A DNA stretch of 64,000 nucleotides from an uncultured Emticicia sp. (GTDB lineage: Bacteria; Bacteroidota; Bacteroidia; Cytophagales; Spirosomataceae): the NCBI RefSeq assembly GCF_937903345.1, contig NZ_CALCZQ010000070.1, positions 11,534 through 75,533 on the forward strand, in the 5' to 3' direction. The position numbers and the translations under genes are program-made. This document shows positions 1-8,984 of this stretch, piece after piece. Numbering within the stretch: position 1 is the stretch's first letter; each line of letters begins with the position of its first letter. The notes under the pieces were generated by a model that made no database searches, had not been told where the DNA came from, and was given only the letters and a program-made list of their open reading frames with translations.

Positions 1-1078
1 AGCTGCTAAAGGTATGCAATTCGTAACAAGCAATTAATCTTCTGCTGGGATATAACGATTTTGTGGCGTTGGTTGTTGCTTCAAGTTTAGATGGGGCGTG
101 AGCAAAATCTTTATATATAAGGGTATTGCTATTTTCTCCAAGCTTTTCGAGACGCTTCGATGCTCCTGAAAAATGTTGGATTGCTTCATAAAACTCTTCG
201 TCAGTGATACCCAAACGGTCGAGGATAATTTTCGCACCGTTGAGGTTTTTCATATTATGTTCACCAAAAATTTCTAAAGGTACATCGCCGTTTTTGGTTT
301 CGAGAATACATTTGCCATTTTCGACCCTGTAAGGGTGTGCTTTGTAAGGATATTTTGATATATCAGCTCGGTCTTTTTCGCCAATTACTTTTAAGATGTC
401 ATCGGTTTCGTCATAAATAATACTTCCTGCTTTTGGTAAACCATCAGCTAATTCTTCAAAAGTACGCACATAACTATCGAAAGTTGGGAAGATATTGAAA
501 TGATCCCAAGCGATACCACTAAACAAACAGATATGAGGATTATAAAACAAAAACTTTGATTTGAGGTGAATTTTCGACTCTGGATATTCGTCGCCTTCAA
601 TGATAATTACAGGCGAATCATCATTTAATTCAACCATAATATCAAATCCTTCTATTTGGGCACCAACCAAATAGTCGAATTTACGGTCAAAATATTTCAA
701 AACGTGCAAAATGATACTCGTGATGCTAGTTTTACCATGGCTTCCTGCAATCACAACACGTTGTTTGTTTAGGCTTTGCTCGTGGATATATTCAGGAAAT
801 GAATAAATTTTCAAGCCAAGTTTTTGAGCCTTGGCTAGTTCGGGGTTATCGGCAAAGGCATGCATTCCGAGAATAATCGCGTCTAAATCCTCTGTGATTT
901 TTTCGGGAAACCAACCAAATTCGGCAGGTAAAATACCAGCTTCTGCCAAACGACTTTTTGAAGGGTCGTTGATTTCATCATCAGAACCCGTAACTTGATA
1001 CCCTTTCTTTTTTAATGCAAGGGCTAAATTGTGCATTACAGCACCCCCAACAGCTATAAAATGTATTTTTTTGGACAT
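1..1078 (-). CDS. mpl: Mpl-type murein peptide ligase, 3'-truncated by window edge
   Basis: Mur-ligase family protein read leftward from an ATG at 1076-1078; the frame is still open at base 1, so the C-terminal part lies outside the window. The N-terminus MSKKIHFIAVGGAVMHNLA is the Rossmann-like glycine motif of MurC/Mpl. The ATP-binding loop GSHGKTS is at about residue 113, and DFAHAPSKLEAT, typical of Mpl, is near residue 320. Mpl enzymes join a recycled tripeptide (L-Ala-D-Glu-meso-Dap) to UDP-MurNAc in cytoplasmic peptidoglycan recycling. The short N-terminal motif and the DFAH element favour Mpl over MurC; a MurC-like annotation is the alternative. It stands apart from the divergent decarboxylase gene to its right. 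Confidence 0.82.
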   Translation of the reverse strand, partial: MSKKIHFIAVGGAVMHNLALALKKKGYQVTGSDDEINDPSKSRLAEAGILPAEFGWFPEKITEDLDAIILGMHAFADNPELAKAQKLGLKIYSFPEYIHEQSLNKQRVVIAGSHGKTSITSIILHVLKYFDRKFDYLVGAQIEGFDIMVELNDDSPVIIIEGDEYPESKIHLKSKFLFYNPHICLFSGIAWDHFNIFPTFDSYVRTFEELADGLPKAGSIIYDETDDILKVIGEKDRADISKYPYKAHPYRVENGKCILETKNGDVPLEIFGEHNMKNLNGAKIILDRLGITDEEFYEAIQHFSGASKRLEKLGENSNTLIYKDFAHAPSKLEATTNATKSLYPSRRLIACYELHTFSS

Positions 1079-1308
1079 AGGAGACAATTAAGAATTAGCA
1101 TTAAGAATTAACGTAAAATAGAACTAAATTTCAATCATTTTAAACTCTACGTTCTTAATTCTCAAATTCAAACAAATTTCATTGCAAAGTTCTTAATTTA
1201 ATATGACATTTGCACATATTTTTCACATTTCCATCATTATCCGTCGAAAGCGGTAAAAGCAAATAGTCGATTTGTTGAGGAGTTCAATTAATCGCACTAC
1301 TTTTATTT

Positions 1309-2796
1309 ATGAAACGTTACATAGACCTAATAGAACAAACATTTGAGTTTCCAACTCGTGAGTTTGGTGTTGATGAAAATCATACATTACTTTTCAATAA
1401 CGTTCGCTTAACGGATATAATCAGGGAGTACGGTACGCCCTTGAAAATTAGTTATTTGCCAAAAATAGCAGAGCATATTGATAATGCAAAATTACTTTTC
1501 AGAAATGCCATGAAAAAGTATAACTATAAAGGTAATTATACCTACTGTTACTGTACGAAATCCTCGCATTTTAATTTTGTAATTGAAACAGCCCTTAAAA
1601 GTAATGTTCACCTCGAAACTTCATCTGCTTTTGATATTAATATCATCAGAGCATTATATGATGATGGAAAGGTAAATAAGAATACTTACATTATTTCGAA
1701 TGGCTATAAACGCCCGAAGTATTTAGAGGATATTTCCGCTTTGCACAATGATGGTTTTATAAACTGTATTCCGATTTTGGACAATCTAAAAGAAATAGAT
1801 TATTATCTCGAAAATTCAACGGCCGAAACCGTAAGTGTAGGTATCAGAATTGCTACTGACGAGGAGCCAAATTTTGCTTTTTATACATCTCGTTTAGGCG
1901 TTCGCTACAACGACATTAATAGTTTGTATATGGAGAAAATTAAGCCTAATCCACGCTTTAAGCTCAAAATGTTGCACTTTTTTATCAATGCAGGTATCAA
2001 AGACAACGCTTACTATTGGTCGGAATTGACTCGTTTTATGTTTAAATATTGCGAGATGAAAAAGATTTGTCCAGAGCTCGATTCGATTGATATTGGCGGT
2101 GGTTTACCTATTCAGACCTCATTGGTTTTCAACTACGATTACCAAGCGATGATTGACGAAATTATTGAAAATATTCAATGGATTTGTAATAAAAACAACG
2201 TACCAGTTCCACATATTTTTACCGAATTTGGAAGTTATACTGTGGGCGAAAGCGGTGCGGTGATTTATAAAGTTATCGATAAAAAACAACAAAACGACAG
2301 GGAGTTGTGGTATATGATTGATGGCTCGTTTATAACCCAGTTGCCCGATTCGTGGGGAATCGGTCAGAAATATATCATGATGCCAGTCAATAATTGGGAT
2401 AGTCCGTATGAAAAAGTAAACCTTGGTGGTTTGACTTGCGACTCGGCTGATTTTTATAATACCGAGGCACACTCAGAGGATTTGTATTTACCAATTTTTG
2501 ATATTGAAAATGAAGACCAGTATATTGGTTTCTTTCATACAGGAGCGTATCAAGAATCATTGGGAGGATATGGTGGCATTCAACATTGCTTGATTCCTGC
2601 TCCGCAGCACGTATTGGTCAATTTGGATGAAGACGGAAATATCACCACAGAATTGTTTTCAGCAGAACAAGATAGTGATTCGATGTTGAAAATTTTGGGT
2701 TTTAAGACAAAAAGTAATGCAGAAACGCCTAAAGCCTCAACGCTCAAAAAATTAAGAAAAGCAACCGAAGAAATTGTAACAGAAGTAGCCCCATAA
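1309..2796 (+). CDS. Arginine decarboxylase-like PLP enzyme (fold type III)
   Basis: A 495-residue PLP-dependent decarboxylase of the alanine-racemase/ODC fold. The PLP lysine is K84 in YCTKSSHF. DIGGGLP near residue 262 is the phosphate-binding glycine loop, TCDSAD near 376 carries the Cys-x-Asp supplied across the dimer, and HTGAY near 405 matches the ODC active-site tyrosine region. In Bacteroidota, proteins of this length and architecture are usually annotated as arginine decarboxylases making agmatine for polyamine synthesis. The exact substrate (Arg, Lys or Orn) cannot be fixed from motifs. Single gene, about 230 bp from the divergent mpl. Confidence 0.72.
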   Translation: MKRYIDLIEQTFEFPTREFGVDENHTLLFNNVRLTDIIREYGTPLKISYLPKIAEHIDNAKLLFRNAMKKYNYKGNYTYCYCTKSSHFNFVIETALKSNVHLETSSAFDINIIRALYDDGKVNKNTYIISNGYKRPKYLEDISALHNDGFINCIPILDNLKEIDYYLENSTAETVSVGIRIATDEEPNFAFYTSRLGVRYNDINSLYMEKIKPNPRFKLKMLHFFINAGIKDNAYYWSELTRFMFKYCEMKKICPELDSIDIGGGLPIQTSLVFNYDYQAMIDEIIENIQWICNKNNVPVPHIFTEFGSYTVGESGAVIYKVIDKKQQNDRELWYMIDGSFITQLPDSWGIGQKYIMMPVNNWDSPYEKVNLGGLTCDSADFYNTEAHSEDLYLPIFDIENEDQYIGFFHTGAYQESLGGYGGIQHCLIPAPQHVLVNLDEDGNITTELFSAEQDSDSMLKILGFKTKSNAETPKASTLKKLRKATEEIVTEVAP

Positions 2797-2896
2797 AATA
2801 TCTATTGAATAACAACGTTTGTAATAAAATGTTTTGTGTGGAACATAAAAAAACCATACATGATTAATTATTGAGAAAACAAAAAATGAAATTCTG

Positions 2897-3022
2897 ATGA
2901 AAGTTAAAATACTAATTTTGAGCCTTTTAGTAGTAGGAGTATTGGCTTCTTGTAGGCGTCAGCAATGTCCTGCGTATGGCAAAATTGCCCCAAAAGCGAC
3001 TATTGATAAGATACATGCGTAA
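2897..3022 (+). CDS. Tiny lipoprotein (41 residues)
   Basis: The start ATG at 2897 is followed by a classic lipoprotein signal: MKVK, a hydrophobic stretch, then the lipobox LASC with Cys19 as the predicted acylated residue. Mature sequence is only about 23 residues and includes CPAYGK. Short lipoproteins with a CPAYG-like tail are common in Bacteroidota and have no known function. It lies 100 bp behind the decarboxylase gene on the same strand. Small size leaves some chance it is not translated, but the lipobox is unlikely to arise by accident. Confidence 0.6.
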   Translation: MKVKILILSLLVVGVLASCRRQQCPAYGKIAPKATIDKIHA

Positions 3023-3138
3023 TTTATTATATTAGCAAAGATTATAGAGATTCCCAAGATTTATTAATTTGATTATCAGGTATATCTTGAAATGAATTTT
3101 CAGAGTTGCAGTGATGAACTGATTATATCTAGTTGGTT

Positions 3139-3657
3139 TTAAATAATTTTCGTAATAAACCGAGATGCTTCGAGTAAACTGCTGAATTGCCAGTCGGCTA
3201 AATCAGTTGATTCTTTTCCTCCGGTAATGTGAATTGTTTTCACACCAGCTTTTTTACCTGCTTTTACATCACGTTCTGCATCACCAATCATATAGGATTG
3301 GGTGGAGTCGATTTCGTATTTTGCCATTGCCTTTTCGAGCATCAGAGAATCTGGTTTACGCAGGAGCGAGTTGGAAGTATAATTTGGGTGATGCTTTGAA
3401 AAATACAAGTCGTCAATAATGTCGCCACATTCATCTTGCAAAATTTCGTGGAAATCTCTTACAAGACTCTCAGTATAAAGTCCTTTAGAAATTCCGGCCT
3501 GATTGGTCACAATAATAAGCATATAGCCCGCTTTTTTAAGCAAAGAAAGCCCTTCGACTACACCTTCTCTAATAACAAAATCTTCTTTTCGACTTACATA
3601 GTCGTGCTGTTCTTCGTTCAGTACTCCGTCTCGGTCAAGGAAAATACACTTTTTCAT
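3139..3657 (-). CDS. HAD-IIIA phosphatase, GmhB-like
   Basis: A 172-residue HAD-superfamily hydrolase. Motif I FLDRDGVLN carries nucleophile D8 and general acid D10; motif II is VTNQ near residue 51; the motif III Lys is in RKPD; motif IV is GDAERD near residue 138. Size and motif I match the D-glycero-D-manno-heptose-1,7-bisphosphate phosphatase/histidinol-phosphatase group. Unlike typical GmhB it lacks the Cys cluster that binds zinc: the loop reads SKHHPNYTSNSLLRKP. The substrate is therefore uncertain; heptose bisphosphate is only a family-level guess. Monocistronic by context. Confidence 0.75.
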   Translation of the reverse strand: MKKCIFLDRDGVLNEEQHDYVSRKEDFVIREGVVEGLSLLKKAGYMLIIVTNQAGISKGLYTESLVRDFHEILQDECGDIIDDLYFSKHHPNYTSNSLLRKPDSLMLEKAMAKYEIDSTQSYMIGDAERDVKAGKKAGVKTIHITGGKESTDLADWQFSSLLEASRFITKII

Positions 3658-3827
3658 GCAAAGGTTAATTTAGCGTCATAGAATATGTTGATTTGATTGA
3701 TAATTGAATCAATATTACAAATTAAAGAAAAAATATAAATATTTTAAACAATTGACTTCATAAAATTATTATAAGAAGGTATAAGTTATTAATTTTGAAC
3801 CTAGGATCTAAAACCTAATAAACCACT

Positions 3828-4655
3828 ATGCAGTCGATAATCAATTATTTTGACACAATTCCATCAACGCACCGAAGTGCTATTCTGATTGGTGGCATTG
3901 CGTTCTTTTGGATGGCTGAATATGCCGTTCCGTTGTTTAATTTCAAGTATAACAAAATTAAGCACGCAGGAGTCAATATTTTCTTTACACTAACATCAAT
4001 TATTATCAATTTTGCTTTGGCATTTATATTATTAAAGTCGGCCGAATGGACGGTAAATAATAATTTTGGCATCTTGCAATGGCTACCCGAAATGCCACTT
4101 TGGGCTTATACAATTGTAGGTTTGCTTTTGCTCGATTTGATTGGAGCATGGTTTGTGCATTGGACAGAGCATAAAGTAATATGGATGTGGAAATTTCATT
4201 TAATTCATCATTCAGATACTAACGTTGATACAACTTCGGCTAATCGCCACCACCCAGGAGAAAGCGTATTTCGCTTTATTTTCACCACGGCAGGAATCGT
4301 GATTGCAGGAGCCCCGATGTGGATGGTTTTTATGTATCAAGCGATTTCGGTAATGTTATCACAATTTAATCACGCCAATATCGTGATTCCAAAATGGCTT
4401 GATAATGCAATTAGTTGGGTGATAGTTTCGCCAGATATGCACAAAGTACATCATCATTATGTTTTGCCATATACTGATTCTAATTTCGGAAATATCTTTT
4501 CGATTTGGGACAGGATTTTCGGTACGTTTATGACACTCGACCGAAATAAAATCATTTATGGCATTGATACCCACATGAAACCCGAGGAAAATTCTCGTTT
4601 GGGTAGTTTGTTGAAAATTCCTTTTGAAGCGTATAGGAAGCCAGTAGGGGAATAA
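3828..4655 (+). CDS. Sterol desaturase/fatty acid hydroxylase family membrane protein
   Basis: 275 residues with several membrane helices and the histidine-box pattern of di-iron membrane hydroxylases: HWTEH at 111-115, HLIHH at 124-128, RHHPGE around 140, and HKVHHHY near 206-212. The family hydroxylates or desaturates lipids, sterols or carotenoids, using oxygen at the membrane. The substrate here is unknown; Bacteroidota members often act on membrane or sphingo-type lipids. It is convergent with the downstream helicase gene and shares a terminator hairpin with it. Confidence 0.85.
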   Translation: MQSIINYFDTIPSTHRSAILIGGIAFFWMAEYAVPLFNFKYNKIKHAGVNIFFTLTSIIINFALAFILLKSAEWTVNNNFGILQWLPEMPLWAYTIVGLLLLDLIGAWFVHWTEHKVIWMWKFHLIHHSDTNVDTTSANRHHPGESVFRFIFTTAGIVIAGAPMWMVFMYQAISVMLSQFNHANIVIPKWLDNAISWVIVSPDMHKVHHHYVLPYTDSNFGNIFSIWDRIFGTFMTLDRNKIIYGIDTHMKPEENSRLGSLLKIPFEAYRKPVGE

Positions 4656-4660
4656 AAACA

Positions 4661-4746
4661 ATTTTGAATGAGTGAATGATAGAGTGAGCGACCGACTCTC
4701 TGTGAATATTTTTATTCTTTCATTCACTCATTCTATCATTCAAAAT
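4661..4746. terminator. Convergent hairpin terminator
   Basis: The arms ATTTTGAATGA (4661-4671) and TCATTCAAAAT (4736-4746) are perfect complements between the two convergent genes. Inner GAGTGAATG and CATTCACTC can also pair. The right arm overlaps the stop end of the helicase gene. A bidirectional terminator is the simplest reading. Confidence 0.55.
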
Positions 4747-6647
4747 TAATTTAGGAACTCCCAAGCACTTTGATAAGCACCAATTTCCTGTGTATAATTA
4801 ATAAATTCTTCATAAAAACCTAGACTTGCCAGCGTACCACTATCACCAATAATTACGAGCTTTTTTCTTGCACGAGTCATGGCCACATTCATGCGACGAA
4901 TATCCGATAAAAAACCGATCGCACCTTCGGCATTGCTTCTTGTTAGACTGATGTAAACGATATCTCGTTCCTGCCCTTGAAAACTATCAATCGTATTGAC
5001 TGAAATATGAACCGAAACTTCTTGTAATTCGGGAGTATGTTCGATTTGCTCTTTAAGAATGGTAATTTGCTGTTTATAAGGCGAAACAATGGCAATACTA
5101 GGAAAATTATCAGTGCTAAATTTTTTCTTCAATTCTTCCACAAAACCGCTCAAATGTTTTACTAAAAAAGATGCTTCGTCGGGGTTGGTTGAGCTTGTAC
5201 CTTCAAGTTTTTCATCAAAACTACATCCAGCAGTATCAACAAATGCCAGAGGAGAGTCTGCTGGAAAAAGTAAATGTTTAGCTACCGAATGATGAGCTTT
5301 TAATTTATTTTGGTAGAAAATCTTTGACGAATGTGCCATAATTTGCTCATTCATGCGATATTGTTCTTCAAGAAGAGTAACCGCTTCTGGGTGGAGTGCC
5401 ACACATTTTTCGAGTAAAGTTTTACTTAAACCAGCCTTTGCTGCTTCATTTGACTTAATTGTTGGTGATAATTGGCAATGGTCGCCTGCTAAAACTACTT
5501 TTTGTGCTTTCAGAATTGGAATCCAACAGGCGGGTTCTAAGCCTTGCCCAGCTTCATCGATTATGACCGTATGAAACTTAACGTTTCGTACCGTATAATG
5601 ATTTGAGCCCACTAAAGTTGCCGTAATTACCTGAGCTTTCGAAACCAAATCATCGATGATATACTGTTCAGTATTTGACACTTCGTTCATTATTTTGTGG
5701 GCTTCATCAAACAAGGCTTTGCGTTGGTCACGTTCAGATTTTCCAAAATTTTTCTTATATTTATGAGCCATGTTTTTGTATTCATTGGCTTGTTTTTTCA
5801 GCGTTTTTGCATTTTTTATCATCGGATGGTCGGTCATTTTTGCATCCAAAGTTAAGGCCATCAATCGCTCCGTTACTCGTGCAGGATTACCTACCCTAAG
5901 TACATTTAGACCTTCTTCGTGGAGTTTTTCGCTCAGTAAATCAACTGCAGTATTGCTTGGTGCTACGACCAAAATTTTCTGATTATCCTGTTTAATTAAG
6001 GCCTTAATAGCTTTTACCAAAGTGGTGGTTTTTCCAGTCCCAGGTGGTCCATGAATAATGGCTAATTCATTAGCTGATAGAATTTTATCTACCGCTTGGT
6101 TTTGTGAATCGTTTAGTTTTGGAAATATAATTTTGTGTAGGTTTTCGTTGAAAGTTGGCTGTTTTTCACCCATTAAAACTCTGACTAAATTGCCTTCGGG
6201 CTTTTCTGCTAATTCGTTGGCTGATTTGAGAGCCGATTGCATTTCGTCATAAGAATTGTCATCAAAAAGTACATCAATTCCCAGTTTACCATCACGTGCA
6301 AAATCAGGTAATTCTTCAGCACGAAGAGTAATTTTTAACTTATTTCCATTTTGGTGTGAAATTATTCCTTCCACACGGTCGGTTTTAGGGTCATGATTGC
6401 CGAAGAAAACGGCAGGCATACCCGTACGCAGTTGATGTGAGATATCTTGGTGAGTGGTGCGTTCGACTTCAACAGTAATATAATCGCCTCGACTCATTTC
6501 TGAGCCTCTGATCGCAATTGGATACCAGGTAATTCCATTAGCACGACGCTCAGCAACGGAAGATTGTTCGGTAAGTTTGCGGTACTGTGCGTGGTCTTCT
6601 TCACGCTCAGTTTTTAGTAAATCAAGTAATTTTTTGAAATAATCCAT
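4746..6647 (-). CDS. SF1 DNA/RNA helicase, DNA2/NAM7 (IGHMBP2-like) type
   Basis: A 633-residue superfamily 1 helicase. An N-terminal OB/stalk-like part (about 1-150) precedes Walker A GPPGTGKTTT near residue 200. Walker B is VIIDEAGQ near 365, followed by GDHCQLSP (motif III), EEQYRMN (motif IV), DSFQGQERD and MTRARKKL (motifs V/VI). This order is that of the UPF1-like IGHMBP2/Smubp-2 group, ATP-driven 5'-to-3' helicases. Its physiological role in bacteria is not defined. A TACCTTTG box lies 5 bp before the ATG, too close to be sure it is the promoter. It is a single gene. Confidence 0.88.
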   Translation of the reverse strand: MDYFKKLLDLLKTEREEDHAQYRKLTEQSSVAERRANGITWYPIAIRGSEMSRGDYITVEVERTTHQDISHQLRTGMPAVFFGNHDPKTDRVEGIISHQNGNKLKITLRAEELPDFARDGKLGIDVLFDDNSYDEMQSALKSANELAEKPEGNLVRVLMGEKQPTFNENLHKIIFPKLNDSQNQAVDKILSANELAIIHGPPGTGKTTTLVKAIKALIKQDNQKILVVAPSNTAVDLLSEKLHEEGLNVLRVGNPARVTERLMALTLDAKMTDHPMIKNAKTLKKQANEYKNMAHKYKKNFGKSERDQRKALFDEAHKIMNEVSNTEQYIIDDLVSKAQVITATLVGSNHYTVRNVKFHTVIIDEAGQGLEPACWIPILKAQKVVLAGDHCQLSPTIKSNEAAKAGLSKTLLEKCVALHPEAVTLLEEQYRMNEQIMAHSSKIFYQNKLKAHHSVAKHLLFPADSPLAFVDTAGCSFDEKLEGTSSTNPDEASFLVKHLSGFVEELKKKFSTDNFPSIAIVSPYKQQITILKEQIEHTPELQEVSVHISVNTIDSFQGQERDIVYISLTRSNAEGAIGFLSDIRRMNVAMTRARKKLVIIGDSGTLASLGFYEEFINYTQEIGAYQSAWEFLN

Positions 6648-6864
6648 ATTGCAAAGGTAAGGAAATATTAAGTAAGAGGTATTGAATACTTAATTTCCTA
6701 AGACAATTACAAAATAATGAAGAATATATTTGAAGAAGTTTTATGAGACAAAAGAATACTTTTTGAGTATTAGAGTTCACCCAAACTTTAGATTATCTAG
6801 TTTTTTTGAACACAAAACTCTCTTAATTTTGTGTTCGAATGGAAGAGACACATAATGTCTTTCC

Positions 6865-6956
6865 GTTCCCTCCGGGTCTTTGGCATGAAACCTTGAGGGG
6901 CTGGGAATGTCGTAATTTAGGACCTTGGTGTCAAGCCATATTAGAACGAGGCCAAT
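6865..6956 (+). repeat. Structured dispersed repeat, copy A
   Basis: This is the only notable content of the 540-bp gap between the helicase and the next gene. A hairpin runs from TTCCC (6866) to GGGAA (6907) with CCTTGAGGGG in its right arm. After it comes GGACCTTGGTGTCAAGC, then a tail ending GGCCAAT. Copies B (7979) and C (8695) share the same order of elements; the rest of the gap shows nothing. Confidence 0.7.
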
Positions 6957-7185
6957 ATTTTATTTGAAAATTACAACCAATTAATGACGAATTTTGTATG
7001 TTCTTTTAATATTACCCCAAACAAGCCTATCCTAATTTTTATATTCTTACTTTCATAAGTTTTCGTAACAAATTACATAATGTTAAAATCTAAGTCTAAT
7101 AATAATTTTGCTTTAAATTAATCTAAAATTCATTTATTATTATTAATTTTCGAGCTAATCAACTGAACAATAAGCTATTATAGAT

Positions 7186-7950
7186 ATGGAAGTACATCAT
7201 CATTCTCATCATCCCAAAAAGTGGAAAGAATACATTTCAGAGTTTTTGATGCTCTTTGCTGCGGTAACCTTAGGTTTTTTTGCCGAGAATTTGCGAGAAC
7301 ATCAAATTGAAAAACACAGAGAGATACAGTTTTTGAAAAATATCCATTTAGATTTAGAAAGGGATATAAAAGAAATTGACAATGTTATGTCTTTCAATAT
7401 TAATAAACAACAATATGGTGAAGAATTGGCGAAACTTTATGAGACAGGTGTGTCAAAAGACCTGCCTAAATTCTATTTTCTAGTTAAAACATTGGCATTG
7501 AGAACGTTTTTTCAGCATTCTAAAAATGGTTTAGAGCAATTAAAAAATGCTGGAGGATTACGATTGGTAGAAGATGAAGAAATCATTCAACAACTACAAC
7601 TAATTGAAATTCGAGTGGCAAATACCGAATCACTTCAAGAAAGTATGGACTTGAATTTAACATACTTTCGTATGAAAACCAACGCCATTTTGGATGCAGT
7701 TACGGTTCAAGAAATGAATATGAACCAAAAATTAAAAAATACCAAAACATTTAATTTTAGGAGATTTGAAGTGCCCTCCAGTGCTCGCCCTCTCCATTTA
7801 AAATCAACAGATGATATTAACGAATTGGTTAATTTAGGTATTGCACCAGTAAATACAACCAAATACATCAATGGCCAATTAGTTGAACTACGTAAAGAGT
7901 GTTTGCAATTAAATAAATTACTTATTCAAAAATATGGTGAGGAGTTCTAA
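7186..7950 (+). CDS. Membrane-anchored protein of unknown function
   Basis: 254 residues. The N-terminus is histidine-rich (MEVHHHSHHPKKWKEY), then one hydrophobic segment at about residues 17-34 (FLMLFAAVTLGFFAEN) ends in NLREHQIEK. The remaining ~215 residues are charged, mostly helical and soluble. Similar His-rich, single-TM proteins are frequent and uncharacterised in Cytophagales and Sphingobacteria. I do not recognise a catalytic motif. The gene lies between repeat copies A and B. Confidence 0.7.
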   Translation: MEVHHHSHHPKKWKEYISEFLMLFAAVTLGFFAENLREHQIEKHREIQFLKNIHLDLERDIKEIDNVMSFNINKQQYGEELAKLYETGVSKDLPKFYFLVKTLALRTFFQHSKNGLEQLKNAGGLRLVEDEEIIQQLQLIEIRVANTESLQESMDLNLTYFRMKTNAILDAVTVQEMNMNQKLKNTKTFNFRRFEVPSSARPLHLKSTDDINELVNLGIAPVNTTKYINGQLVELRKECLQLNKLLIQKYGEEF

Positions 7951-7978
7951 GCCTATCTAATTCCTAAACGAAACTTTT

Positions 7979-8056
7979 GGTACCCTCAGTGTCACTTTGG
8001 CAGCAGACCTTGAGGGGATGGGAAATCAAACTCCAGCATCTTGGTGATGTGCCAAT
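7979..8056 (+). repeat. Structured dispersed repeat, copy B
   Basis: ACCCTCAGTGTC pairs imperfectly with GACCTTGAGGGG, followed by ATGGGAA, then CTTGGTGATGTGCCAAT. Element order is as in copies A and C, but the second half is more diverged. It begins about 30 bp after the stop of the upstream gene. Confidence 0.6.
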
Positions 8057-8226
8057 AGAACAGTCAAAGGCGACTGGGTATAATGTTTGTGCCTTAAAAA
8101 CTTCAAAATATTTTTTTCATTTATTGTTTTATTTCTATCGTCAAGTGGAGTTCAGAAACCACTTTAAAAAACGGAGCGAAACCGAAAAGCTTAACGAGTA
8201 GGGAAAAACCATAATATCTATTTTTT

Positions 8227-8640
8227 ATGAAAATCAAAATTATTGTTACTTTGTTATTTACGCTTGCATTGAAATTTAATGTGATTGCAGCGGAAAGAGT
8301 GGAAAATGAAAAGAAAACAGCCGAGTCAGTTTCTGCTGTTGCAAAAGCGGATGTTTTAAAGGCGGATATGAAGGATTTTTCAATGTCAGAAAGAGCTAAA
8401 CTTGTAAAGATGGCAATTAAAGATGCAAAAGCTCAAATGCGTTCAGGTATTGTAAAATGGTTTGACAAACAAAAAGGGTTTGGTTTCATCACTCCAGATG
8501 GTGAAGGTGAAAAAGATATATATGTTCACTCCTCTGAAATTCAAGGAGCTAGGTTTTTGGTGCAAGGCCAAAGGGTTGAATATGAAATTAAACAAGGGCC
8601 GAAGGGTTTGCAAGCTTCTAACGTAAGAATTAAGGATTAA
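8227..8640 (+). CDS. Cold-shock-domain protein with an N-terminal signal peptide
   Basis: 137 residues. Residues 71-137 are a full-length cold-shock domain: SGIVKWF, RNP1-like KGFGFITP and RNP2-like IYVHSSEI are all present, and these 67 residues equal a free-standing CspA. In front, in the same frame, lies a typical signal peptide (MKIKIIVTLLFTLALKFNVIAA) plus a ~48-residue charged linker. CSD proteins bind single-stranded RNA/DNA in the cytoplasm, so an export signal is odd. An internal start at Met71 (8437) would give an ordinary Csp and cannot be excluded. The gene sits between repeat copies B and C. Confidence 0.8.
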   Translation: MKIKIIVTLLFTLALKFNVIAAERVENEKKTAESVSAVAKADVLKADMKDFSMSERAKLVKMAIKDAKAQMRSGIVKWFDKQKGFGFITPDGEGEKDIYVHSSEIQGARFLVQGQRVEYEIKQGPKGLQASNVRIKD

Positions 8641-8694
8641 TAAGAGACAAACTTTTAGCCTTGCCTATTGATATGATGGGTGCTAAGTATTTCC

Positions 8695-8786
8695 ATTCCC
8701 TTCAGGGTCTTGGCCATGAGACCTTGAGGGGATGTGAATTATAAACGCTAGGACCTTGGTGTCAAGCTGTTTTAGGACAAGACCAA
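8695..8786 (+). repeat. Structured dispersed repeat, copy C
   Basis: The best-formed copy: CCCTTCAGGGTCT, an 8-nt loop, then AGACCTTGAGGGG, with ATTC/GAAT closing the base. The second half is GGACCTTGGTGTCAAGC...AGGACAAGACCAA. It lies in the 344-bp gap before the alginate lyase pseudogene; nothing else is evident there. Confidence 0.7.
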
Positions 8787-8984
8787 CAAGACGTTTCTAA
8801 TAAATTTAAACAAACGTTATCCGCCGTCGCCTTTGATGGTAGTTTTGTATGATAAAGCTTAGAAGGCTTAAACATTCAATGTACTTTCAATGGGTTTATA
8901 ATACTGGCTTGTTAGTGTCATTTTTGGCAATCGGGTTTGTTTAAATTAAGGTAAAATTTATAATTATAAAAAAACAAACACTCA

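Noticed and set aside
1270..1305. TTTG...TACTTTTA as promoter of the decarboxylase gene
   Set aside because: Spacing is 23 nt and the -7 box would lie only 3 bp from the ATG.
3682..3715. AATATGTTGATT...AATCAATATT hairpin as a riboswitch or terminator
   Set aside because: Very AT-rich imperfect stem without a T-run, upstream of both flanking genes; could be chance.
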